A stretch of 17,513 nt of DNA, taken from Stephanodiscus triporus. Taxonomy: Eukaryota; Bacillariophyta; Thalassiosirophyceae; Thalassiosirales; Thalassiosiraceae. The stretch is taken from NCBI GenBank assembly GCA_036939755.1, contig JALLAZ010000330.1, positions 1 through 17,513 on the forward strand. The letters are read 5' to 3'. Position 1 is the stretch's first letter. Every line of letters starts with the position of its first letter. Shown one piece after another: positions 1 to 8,453 of the stretch. Under the pieces are notes generated by a model. That model was not told where the DNA came from, made no database searches, and saw nothing but the letters and a program-made list of their open reading frames with translations. The translations under genes were made by a program, and so were the position numbers.

Positions 1-1024
1 CATTGCACTTGGTCGTGAGCTCATCCTTAATTCGTTGCACCTCCTTCGCGGGATCATAATAAACTGCTTCGTTTGATGTAAAAACACGACACAACCCTCT
101 GGAATATTGAAGGGCACGCACGTTGTATGAGATCCACAATAGTAATCCTTTCTCCAATTTAATTTCATCCAGGTTAACAGATTTCGGCATCATGGTTTTA
201 TTGCCCTCCTTCTCTATCTTAATCCTTGTCATCTCCTCTCCCCTAGATTTCAGTGATAAGGCCACCTCTAGCGGGTGACGATATGTGAATAAGATTGCTG
301 GTTCTTCATCCAAAAGTTGTAGCCACGTCGGTAAGGTAATGCACATGCGAGGATCTTTTTGGAGGTAGGGCAAAATTTTGAGCTTGTTGAAAAAGTTCAG
401 GGCTTTTTTGCCTTCCTTGAACTTGATTTTACGCTTCAACTTATGCTCCAATGCCTTTTCGGGGTCGAAACTTGCTATGTTGTTGGAGTTCCATCCTATT
501 TTTTGTGCCGTCAGGAACACATCATTTTGATCTACCACGTCGTTCCGCTCGTAAAAGCCTTTCTCGTTGTCAAACTTTTATGCATATGCGATCAGAAGAT
601 GCATGAAATGAGCTGATTCATTGCAATACACGAATTAAGGTACGATGTGTGGAAACACAAGAGATTCACAACGCACGCTGGGTTTCATTATGTCTTCTCC
701 CATATCATATCCGAATCCCTCCACAAGCAGTCCCGATAGCATTGAAGTTCCAGATCGATGCATCCCCAAAACAATGAACCCGGGTGTTTTCCCTTGATTT
801 TCACGAATAGTGTTTACCAAGTTATAGGCTGCACGAACATAAAAAGTAATGCTCGTCGCAGACAGAAGAAAGACGACATTTGTCTTCCTAAAGCAACGCA
901 GAAGAACGATGGCGGGTGGTTTGCGATTGCGGCGAACAGCTGCATCTATAGTGGAAGGCGATGCGGGACTGCTCCTTTGTCCTTGGTCATCGGGGGGTGT
1001 TGCCATATTGCGGTGTAGGAGCAT
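1..1024 (-). CDS. Membrane-anchored sulfotransferase-like protein, copy 1 (partial, two exons)
   Basis: Exons are 1024..677 and 574..1, read on the minus strand; the 3' end lies beyond the window. Exon 1 ends with the P-loop-like 5'-phosphosulfate motif GMHRSGTSMLSGLL, typical of PAPS-dependent sulfotransferases. Exon 2 starts FDNEKGFYER and carries KDPRMCITLP and RHPLEVALSL, the latter resembling the 3'-phosphate-binding R...S segment. A hydrophobic stretch (NVVFLLSATSITFYV) just before the catalytic part suggests a type II Golgi membrane anchor. The first ATG of the open frame is at 1024; a second, at 1006 (MATPPDD), has A at -3 and G at +4 and is equally possible. The frame stays open upstream to about 1147 but without an ATG. 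The role is inferred: sulfate transfer from PAPS to a glycan or other acceptor in the secretory pathway; the acceptor cannot be told. A paralog lies at 2934-4999. Confidence 0.8.
575..676 (-). other. Intron of sulfotransferase copy 1 (102 bp, phase 0)
   Basis: The donor GTGCGT follows a Ser codon (AGC) at 677, and the acceptor AAAG precedes TTT at 574. Splicing joins ...IMKPS to FDNEKGF in phase 0. The same junction, position and phase occur in the paralog at 3753-3868, which supports both models. Confidence 0.8.
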
Positions 1025-1241
1025 CGTGGTTTTGGGTGTGGTGTTTGTAGCAGCGAGGCGGAGGATGAACCCACGTCCCACGTCCACTCTGTGCGCGACA
1101 CCAAATCCGAGCCAGGGGATCTTTTTTTTACCCCACGTGACACACACGATACACGCGTGACTGAGGGGAGACTCTTCCTGTAAAAAAATTGGAGGGAGAT
1201 TACCGCCTGCGCCCCGCCCCCCCTAACACGGGGAGACCAGG
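1025..1241. promoter_or_regulatory. Divergent intergenic region between sulfotransferase copy 1 and the 392-aa gene
   Basis: This is 217 bp between two outward-facing start codons, so it should hold both promoters. It contains a palindromic CACGTG (1134-1139), the core of an E-box or G-box, next to a T-run. No TATA box is evident. Assigning regulatory function is inference. Confidence 0.35.
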
Positions 1242-2420
1242 ATGAACGACCACCCAATGACCCCGGCGGACGACTTCGACTTCTACGCGCGGGCCCTGTC
1301 ATCCCTCACCCAACGCATCGCGCTCGCCAACGACGACGGTGGTGGAGGTGCGAGCAATACTCCCAACACCGCCGCTGCCGGCGTTGTCGTCGCCACCACC
1401 ACCTCGACGATTGATGACGTCGACGCCCTTGAATCACACGCCAAATCGCTCGTCGAGGACGATGTCCCAAAGATCGATCGCGCAGTCCGGAACTACCTCG
1501 CCCTCATTGCGGCGCGATCCGCTGTGGCCTCCGACGTCGACGTCCTGTCCGCCTCCCATTCGTCGATGACGCTCCTCGCCGGCTCTGGCGACAACTCGGA
1601 GAGGTCGTCGTCCCGTTCAGCCGCCGCGGACGTTAATCAACGCTCCTTGCTCTGCGCCAGGGCGCTGCTGTCGGCCATCAACTCCACCGTCCTTCCGACC
1701 CTCGACGCGACCGATGGAATTGACGACGACTGCGACGACGAGACGAGGGCGACGAAAAAGATGCAATCATCGCATAAGAATGCCGCTACTCGAATTCTAT
1801 GGAATAGGTTAGTGGTCAAGCCGTCGACGGAGTCAACTTCGGAGTCATCGATAATTAACGGCAGCTGTAACAGCAATGATGAGAAGACGATGAGGCGAAA
1901 CATCAAGCCAAGCAAGGTTCTCGGGAGACGATCTCTGATCGTCGCGTATCCATACATCCAGGAGAGGTTACGCCGGGGTCACTGTCGTGGCGAGCAGGCG
2001 GATGTCGATGTCGATGTCGATGGCGATGCTATCGATTCCCAAACGATGGAGGGACCTTCGTCATTCAGTGCGAAGCATGGATCTCATCGAGCTGAACGAA
2101 GACGCGCGATACGTTCGCTTTCCGACGACGCGCTGCCTCCGGCGATCCCTCCCGTTGGGGTCGATCTCGATCAGTGGGAGTCGTTCTACACGGAGTTCGG
2201 ACGGCTGCTGTCCCGCAAAGACGATGACGATCGCGACGACGAGGGGGGGGTATCATCGCGGCGGGAGCAACATCGGTCGATGGATGGGGAACGACGTCAT
2301 CGCGACGACGACGGCGCCTTATTGTGGTCGAAGGACGGTGGCCTGGCAGAGTTACGGTCGAGGAGGGAGGATCGGGCGCGACGGGCATCATCGGGTGCAT
2401 CAACGTCGTTAGAAGGATGA
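1242..2420 (+). CDS. Hypothetical protein, 392 aa, unrecognised family
   Basis: A single uninterrupted frame starts with ATG (MNDHPMTPADDF) and ends in TGA. I do not recognise the family. Residues about 8-30 and 60-105 look helical (for example LESHAKSLVEDDVPKIDRAV). Residues 30-60 are Gly/Ala/Thr-rich, and the middle is Ser/Asp-rich. Two better-ordered blocks stand out: a basic one around PSKVLGRRSLIVAYPYIQER (about residues 223-243) and an aromatic one, PPVGVDLDQWESFYTEFGRL (about residues 300-320). The C-terminus is a charged Asp/Arg/Glu tail. A GATGTC hexamer repeat at 2001-2018 encodes an alternating Asp-Val run. No signal peptide or membrane segment is visible, so it is probably soluble. 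The gene lies between the two sulfotransferase copies on the opposite strand. Confidence 0.65.
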   Translation: MNDHPMTPADDFDFYARALSSLTQRIALANDDGGGGASNTPNTAAAGVVVATTTSTIDDVDALESHAKSLVEDDVPKIDRAVRNYLALIAARSAVASDVDVLSASHSSMTLLAGSGDNSERSSSRSAAADVNQRSLLCARALLSAINSTVLPTLDATDGIDDDCDDETRATKKMQSSHKNAATRILWNRLVVKPSTESTSESSIINGSCNSNDEKTMRRNIKPSKVLGRRSLIVAYPYIQERLRRGHCRGEQADVDVDVDGDAIDSQTMEGPSSFSAKHGSHRAERRRAIRSLSDDALPPAIPPVGVDLDQWESFYTEFGRLLSRKDDDDRDDEGGVSSRREQHRSMDGERRHRDDDGALLWSKDGGLAELRSRREDRARRASSGASTSLEG

Positions 2421-2933
2421 ATGAAACCCGGTGACGGACTTGGCGGTGAAAGGTGCTGCATCGTGGATTCCTAACCTGCCAACCCTCAACCGATGATCAG
2501 GAGGGTATTGAGGTGACGGGCCGTCGGCCCTCTCTCACTAGATGAGCGTGGCATGAACGTAAAACTGAGGGACTATCGATGATCCTACCTAACTCTCGAT
2601 CAACAATATTTCTTCAGTACGATGATCACAAAAATACCCATCCTTTTCCTTGTTCTCATCTATACATGATTGATTGTTGCTCGGTTAGACAAATACGACA
2701 GTTGCTGGTTGCTTGACGGCGCGGCCAAGACATCAGCAAAGGTCACAAAAATATGTACCACCACCCCGATGCGGTTGTGGGCGGGCTGAGAGTGACATTG
2801 AATTCCCCATAATCACATCACATTGCCACAAGTCGGGAATCTGGGTGATATGTTGTCCGCCAGTCTCTCCCCATATCCGGACTTATTACTACCTTGAAGT
2901 AGGAGGGTAGGATTGAGACGGACAAGATGTGTA
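2421..2933. other. Convergent intergenic region, no gene seen
   Basis: This is 513 bp between the 3' ends of the 392-aa gene and sulfotransferase copy 2. No frame with an ATG and protein-like composition was found, and no tRNA-like B box. A small inverted repeat, GGGCCGTCGGCCC, lies near 2519-2531. It presumably holds the 3' untranslated regions of both neighbours. Confidence 0.5.
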
Positions 2934-4999
2934 TTAATTAATCTTTGCTGGCCGCTTCCAGTGGACTAAATCTGGCCACTCGTAATCATCTTTGTAGGCC
3001 TGCCCATTCTCCATATCACAAAATACCTTCATCGCCATCAGATACATCTCAACTTCCGCCCTTCTATTCACAGATTTGTCTTCATAATCACTGTCAAAGT
3101 CCAGAGCTACGCATCCGTTTCCAAAATCTTTCAATATCTTATGTGTGTCTTTGTCTTTCTCCGTCCCCTTTTTGTTATGTTGTAACTTTGGATCAACAAA
3201 TGTATTCACCACCTCGATCGGGATTTCGACAGTCGGAGGCGGGATCACATTGCACTTGGTCGTGAGCTCATCCTTAATTCGTTGCACCTCCTTCGCGGGA
3301 TCGTTGAAAACTGCCTCATTCGTGGAGAATACGCGACATAATCCCGCGGAGTTTTTGAGGGCGCGCATGTTGTATGCGATCCAAAGCCTGAGCCCGTGCT
3401 CCATCGTGAAGCCAGCCTCCCTGTGCTTCAGCGAAAGGGCCACCTCGAGCGGGTGTCGGTACGTGAACACGATTGCTGGTTTGTCGTCCAAAAGTTTTAG
3501 CCACGTAGGTAAGGTGATGCACATGCGAGGGTCTTTTTGGAGGTAGGGCAGCGTTTTCTGGTGATTGTTGAGAAATTTCAGTGCCGTCTTTCCCTCCTTG
3601 AAGGTGATCGTACCCTGCGACTTGTGCTCCAATGCCCTATCCGGATCATAATCCAAAACATTCCAGCTCCATCCAGCTTTTTGTGCCGCCATGAACTCGT
3701 CATTCTGCAATACCACATCGATTCGTTCGTAGAAGCCCTTTTCGTTATCGAACTATATAGTCGAATGCGTCAGGGGGGGCGGCGGGGGGTGAAATGAGAT
3801 AAGGGATTCTAACAAAATACAAAAAAAAACGAAGAGCAACGAGAATGGGGATTGGATCCAAAACTCACGCTCGCTCCTATGAGAGGCCCGCCGGTCTCGT
3901 ATCCGAATCCCTTCACGAGGAGTCCGGAGAGCATGGAAGTTCCGGAACGGTGCATGCCCAGGACCATGAACCCGGGCGTTTTCCCCCCGATGATCGCGTC
4001 CTCCCGCGACTTGCTCGGGTTGCCCCGATCGACGACGGATACGGCGACATTCGCGTCCCGGGGAGGGGGGGCGTGCACCGCCTCGTCCCACGCCTTCACC
4101 GCGTCCCTCCAGTGATCGTGGTTCCCACCCCCACCCCCCCCGGCCCTCTCCCTCGCGGCGTTCCTCCTTTCCTCCTCGGCCTCCACGGCCGATCTCTCGT
4201 CCTCGAAATCTTCGATCGCCCGTTCCAACAGCGCCTTCGCCTTCATGGCATCCACGCCGTCCCGTCGACCTATCGATCCCCTTGCGATCGAGTCGTACAC
4301 CCCCCTCTCGACGACGCGCAGCGCCTCCCTCGCGCGACCCTCGGCCTCGACGGCCCCGTCCCTCAGCCTGCCGAGCGCGACCTTCGCCTTGACGAGTTGC
4401 CCCCGGCCGCGCAGGTGCTCGAACGACGATCCGCGCCTTACGTGATGACGCCCCCCGCCGTTCGCGTAGTCGTCGTCCGTGGGGAGCACGTCGACGCCGG
4501 AGTAGTACACCATCGGATAGCAGCATATCAGCACGAGCAGGTAACAGATAACGAAGGCCAGGAGGGAGTATATTGCATTTCGGTTGAATTTGAGGTAGGA
4601 CGAAAATTGGGACGGCGGAGGGTTCGACGGCTTCTTGGCGCGGTGATACGGACTACTCTTGCCGCCGGCATTGTTGGCGTTGATGTTGTCGTTGACGCCC
4701 GTCGACGACGCGAAGGCGATGGTCTCGCTACTGCCATCGAGGTAACGCCTGGATCCGTTGCCGCAGTCGCCGCCGTCGTCGCCGCGATCGCCCTCCCTCG
4801 AGAGGGCGTCGTTGTACCTGTCCAAGTTGTCGAGCGCCTGGGATAGGCCCGAGAGGAAATTGATGCCGACGGTGCCGCCGCCGGAGATGCCTCGAGACAA
4901 ATTACGCCGCGACCCCGAGGCGTGTCGCCTGACATCTTTATTCGATAAGGACACGCTGTCCATTATCGATAGAGCCGCGTGCTGTAAAGGCGAAGTCAT
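2934..4999 (-). CDS. Membrane-anchored sulfotransferase-like protein, copy 2 (two exons, complete)
   Basis: Exons are 4999..3869 (377 codons) and 3752..2934 (272 codons plus TAA), giving 649 aa. The ATG at 4999 has A at -3. Residues 1-140 are a Ser/Asn/Asp/Gly-rich cytosolic-type region. Residues about 142-167 form one membrane segment (YSLLAFVICYLLVLICCY), as in type II Golgi enzymes. Residues about 197-285 are an Arg/Glu/Ala-rich, coiled-coil-like stem. The catalytic part begins with GKTPGFMVLGMHRSGTSM (P-loop about 348-356) and continues through FDNEKGFYER, KDPRMCITLP and RHPLEVALS (about 476-484). The C-terminus is charged. The predicted role is PAPS-dependent sulfation in the Golgi; the acceptor is unknown. 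Compared with copy 1 the catalytic domain is homologous, the N-terminus is unrelated and far longer, and a 23-residue segment present in copy 1 is absent. Confidence 0.85.
3753..3868 (-). other. Intron of sulfotransferase copy 2 (116 bp, phase 0)
   Basis: The donor GTGAGT follows GGA GCG AGC (Gly-Ala-Ser). The acceptor CTATATAG precedes TTC GAT AAC GAA (FDNE). The transcript strand has a C-rich tract followed by CTGAC, a plausible branch-point sequence, shortly before the acceptor. Position and phase match the intron in copy 1. Confidence 0.85.
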
Positions 5000-5229
5000 G
5001 TTATTGCCTGCATTCTGAACTTATCTATTTATTGAGAGAAGGGATGGGGGACGATGCGATGGATGGGGGCCACTTCCCACTTCCCACTCTTATGCTTTCT
5101 CGGAGGACCTTCATTCGCCGTTACACACACTTGAACTTGTTGCTTTGGTTCGGTGGGGGGATTGGGGGGAGGCGCTTCGGGCCCCCGGTCATGCAGCCGA
5201 CAGAACCCACGAAAAAAGTGTGAATAGAG
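5000..5229. promoter_or_regulatory. Upstream region of sulfotransferase copy 2
   Basis: This 230-bp stretch between the copy 2 start codon and the left end of the inserted element holds no convincing gene. It has long G-runs near 5154-5175. Promoter function is inferred from position only. Confidence 0.3.
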
Positions 5230-5348
5230 TGGGTGGCTGCCGTAATTCGATTTTCGGGGTTTTTGGGCTATCTTTAGCGAAATTTAGCCTAAAAAGGTCT
5301 AAATTTAGCGAGTCCAAATCCGAAACAGAGCCTCTTTTTTGCTTCGGA

Positions 5349-5396
5349 GGTCTAAATAAAGTCGGGTTGGCCGGCCAACCCGACTTTATTTAGACC
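5349..5396. repeat. Perfect 48-bp palindrome
   Basis: The left arm begins GGTCTAAATAAAGTCGGG and the right arm is its exact reverse complement over all 24 bases, with no spacer; the centre is GGCC/GGCC at 5372/5373. It can form a hairpin or cruciform. It lies off-centre inside the inverted-repeat element and shares the GGTCTAAAT start with other subterminal motifs there. Confidence 0.95.
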
Positions 5397-5474
5397 CCCA
5401 GGTCCAAAAGTCCAAATTTTTTTTTGATCGTTTGACGTCAATCCGCTAGGTCGTTGTGTCGTAGGTCAGGTTTC

Positions 5475-5576
5475 AATATAAATTCGTACGTATGAAGAAA
5501 AAAATTATTACCTTTTCAACGATTAATATATAAATTCGTACGTATGTAGAAAAAGTTATTACCTTTTCAACGAATG
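5475..5576. repeat. Tandem duplication, about 52-bp unit, two copies
   Basis: Both copies contain ATATAAATTCGTACGTATG (from 5476 and from 5528), then an A-rich stretch, then TTATTACCTTTTCAACGA. They differ by a few substitutions and a one-base indel. The duplication lies inside the inverted-repeat element. Confidence 0.85.
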
Positions 5577-5866
5577 CGGTAATGTTTGAATACGGATACC
5601 GTTGGTCGAAACAGAATAAAATCTCTCAAGGCTCACTACTGAGAAATACCTACGAATTCCTGCGCAGCAATCCAGAAAAAGTCCATTTTTATTTACGGCA
5701 CAAGAAATTAAAGAACGCAAATTTAGACCAGATTTTCAGCGAGTCCAAAATTTGGACTATCGCTCACAAAAACCAAAAATGAATTACGGCAGCCACCCAT
5801 TAATTTTTATCTTCACGGTTTTGTGGGGTCGATTCGTACGATAGTGCATTGACGGATGCGGACAAA

Positions 5867-8305
5867 ATGGAGCTGACTTTAACTGGTGGGACAACTATCT
5901 CAGCAGTGCCGGCCGTGCCCGCCATGGACGCCGAGTCTCTCGCCCGCCTGCAGCAGCCACACTCCACCCACGCCCACGGTGATGGAGCGGCGGGTGCTGG
6001 TTCGCCATACCACCACAATCACAGCCAATGTCATCACGATCACAGTGGTCACAATCACAGCCATCACAGTCACAGCCACAGTGCCGTGCCCGCGGCAATG
6101 ATAACTGCCTCCACTCTTTTACCGTCCAAGGAACAAGTGCAGCTGTTCAGAACCAATAAGCACTATCGTCTTAACATTTTATCAAACGTGGTGCGGGGAG
6201 GCACGTATATGCTTTTCATAGATTTATTGACTGCGCTCGTTTCGGATGATGAGGGCAAGGAAAAAAAGTCCGGAACACCTGCGGGTGATGGCACTGCACT
6301 GAAAGATGCTGATCCCATGGTGTTGGCTCAAATGTTGGATGGATACGGAGCCGATGGGCACACACTGGCGCATTGGTCTGCTAAGAGAGGTGAGCATTGC
6401 TTGATGGTTTACTCTTTTGCATAAAACGAATGTTTCCTCATTGTATTGTTCTGCATTTTTATGCTTGCTCCAGGTGATGAGCCCCGATTCCTTGCTTGCC
6501 TAATTGAGAAATCCTACGTCCGCAATGGTGCGCAGCTTCTTATTGATCTGCATGTCCCGTCAAAAGATTCTGTTGGGATGTATCCTCTGCACTGGGCTGT
6601 GATCGAAGGCACAATTCCAATAGTTTCTATGCTGCTCCAACATCTGGAAGAGCGACCATCCCCGCCACAACGCTCGACATCTATAACATCATCTTCCTCG
6701 TTAATGCAGGATGAAAGCGAACTCGCATCTGACAACGCCAGCATGAACGCATCAAATGTTGTCATTGATGCACGAGACGCATCTGGATGCACGCCTCTTC
6801 TCATTGCATCTCAATACGGCCACCCGGACCTTGCAGCTTTTCTTATCCGCCGAGGGGCCAATCCCCACGCCGTGGATTCGAGCCGCGACACAGCATTGCA
6901 CTGGGCAGCATACAAAGGATCAGTCGAAGTTTGCGGTATGTTACTTCATTTGCTTGGAGTAGAGGGACAGTTGGATGCATTGGATGCGTTCGGTCAGACG
7001 CCACTGCATTTGGCCAGCTTGCGGGGAAATACTGACACGGTGATGTTTCTTATGGAAGAGGCAGAGGGTGTGATGGATAGACCACCTAATCTTGAGCCAA
7101 CGGCAGTAGGAAGGGTAGGTTCAAAAGTGACAATATCAAGCAGGACACAATTTTTTTACCCCGGAAAATTGTTGATTATGGCGGATAGAGAAGGTAAGAC
7201 GCCAAGGGACCTGGCCATCAAAAAGAAGAAGCTGGGTTGTGAACTGCTATTGCAAGAGTATGAAGAAAAATACCTGCTGCCAAAGAGATCCATGTTCTCG
7301 CGAATTGGACGAACTTGCCGAGATCTCTTTTCCATTCATAATTGGAAAGCATGGATGGGGATGAGTGGAGCTGATATTCCGATAGGTCAGTCCCTCACAT
7401 TTCCATTCTATTGGATGACGACGCACATACTGCTTGCGGGTGTCATTTATGGTACTGAATTTGTAGGTCTTGGAGGCAGTGCCTCAGTTGGAGATAATTC
7501 CCTACTCTTAGATAAGATTGGCCTTCACGTTTTCTTCGTGGCATCTTGGATCGCGACGTTGGTCAACTTATATTGGGTATACACCACCAACCCAGGTATT
7601 CTTGACGCACGAAGCGCCAACGACTCGTCATGTTTCAATAGAGGAGGATATCCAAGAAACAAGATCAGCCTTGAGATGGAAGCTGTAACAAAGGAGTTGC
7701 GACGCCAATATGACGATGTGATTGATTCCTACAGCAAGGACTTTCCACCGCAGGACAAAAGAGTCACTCTGTGTCACAGCTGCCGCATTGTCAAGCCGTT
7801 GCGGTCTAAACACTGCCGGGTGCAACGGCGATGTGTCCTCCTATTTGATCACCACTGTCCTTTTGTTGGCACCACAATCGGGCTTTACAACTACATGTCC
7901 TTTTTTCTCTTCCTTGTTTCCTTCTGTCTAATGGCGGTTGGATTCATCACGGCATGGATATTTTTCCTGATTCGTTCCAATCCCTTTCCCACTGGTGCCT
8001 TCTTGATGGGTGGATATTTTTCTATATACCTCATCCCTGTCGGGTTCATGGCCTTTTATCACGCAAATCTTGTGTTGAGTAACATCTCCACGAATGAACA
8101 GATGAATGCTCGAAAGTATCGTTATTTGTGGGATGAGAACGGCCGTTTTCACAACCCATTCAACCGAGGTATTATCCACAACATCCTCCAACGATGTTGG
8201 CCTGATCGCAGTTCATATGATCTTGGCCAGCTGAGCAGGTCTGATGGGGAAGTAGAGCTTACAAATAGCGAGGAGAGACAGTCGATGCTAGGCAACATGG
8301 TGTGA
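5867..8305 (+). CDS. Ankyrin-repeat DHHC-type protein S-acyltransferase (two exons)
   Basis: Exons are 5867..6389 and 6474..8305, giving 784 aa; the ATG sits in AAAATGG, a strong start context. By family, ankyrin-DHHC enzymes (HIP14/ZDHHC17, Akr1) attach palmitate to Cys of target proteins at Golgi or endomembranes. Residues 49-71 are His-rich (12 His of 23). About six ankyrin repeats span roughly 161-440 (for example TPLLIASQYGHPDLAAFLI, TPLHLASLRGNTDTVMFL), with a Ser-rich insert near 235-270. Membrane segments are at about 482-505, 522-544, 648-674 and 681-708. The DPG motif reads NPG (547-549). The Cys-rich domain has C608, C611, H621, C622, C628 and catalytic DHHC (633-636). Q625 and T642 stand where zinc-ligand Cys are expected, PW is PF, and TTxE is STNE (714-715 region). 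The element at 5230-5799 ends 67 bp upstream of the start codon. Confidence 0.93.
6390..6473 (+). other. Intron of the ankyrin-DHHC gene (84 bp, phase 1)
   Basis: The donor is AGAG|GTGAGC and the acceptor is TTGCTCCAG|GTGATG. Splicing joins ...HWSAKR to GDEPRFLACL through a split Gly codon and restores the first ankyrin repeat. Unspliced, the frame stops at 6422-6424. Confidence 0.92.
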
Positions 8306-8318
8306 ATCATCTGTGTAA

Positions 8319-8324
8319 AATAAA
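8319..8324 (+). promoter_or_regulatory. Possible polyadenylation signal AATAAA
   Basis: A perfect AATAAA lies 13 bp after the stop codon of the ankyrin-DHHC gene, in the 148-bp convergent gap before the helicase 3' end. How strictly this organism uses this hexamer is not known from the sequence. Confidence 0.4.
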
Positions 8325-8453
8325 GTAGAAAAGTTCAAGTTATTGTGACATGTGAGCTGACCACAGTAGGATGACACTTGTTTGACTGGTGGGAGTAGGA
8401 ATAATGGACACAGTTATGATAGCAGTTCATTTGAATCATCTATCTGTAAACAG

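Larger units (their letters stand above)
5230..5799. mobile_element. MITE-like element with 19-bp terminal inverted repeats
   Basis: The left end, TGGGTGGCTGCCGTAATTC (5230-5248), is the exact reverse complement of 5781-5799. Similarity continues imperfectly inward. The 570-bp interior is AT-rich, unlike the GC-rich genes around it. It has recurring subterminal motifs in both orientations (GGTCTAAAT at 5297 and 5349; GTCCAAA near 5311, 5401, 5409 and 5740). It also contains a perfect palindrome (5349-5396) and a tandem repeat (5475-5576). No transposase is seen. A 66-codon ATG frame at 5582-5782 ends at the right repeat and has no recognisable family. No target-site duplication is visible beside the repeats. 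I infer a non-autonomous DNA transposon or MITE; its superfamily cannot be assigned. Confidence 0.7.

Noticed and set aside
635..676. Extension of sulfotransferase copy 1 exon 1 to the stop at 635
   Set aside because: The GTGCGT donor at 676 and the paralog's identical junction show this stretch is intron.
3845..4846. 333-codon open frame on the plus strand
   Set aside because: It is the antisense of exon 1 of sulfotransferase copy 2. The minus-strand frame has the P-loop, a membrane segment and supported splice sites; this one is Arg/Val/Pro-rich without motifs.
5582..5782. 66-codon ATG frame inside the inverted-repeat element (MFEYGYRWSKQNKISQ...)
   Set aside because: It has no recognisable family, is short and AT-rich, and ends at the element's right repeat. 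It could be a relic of an autonomous ancestor but is not supportable as a gene.
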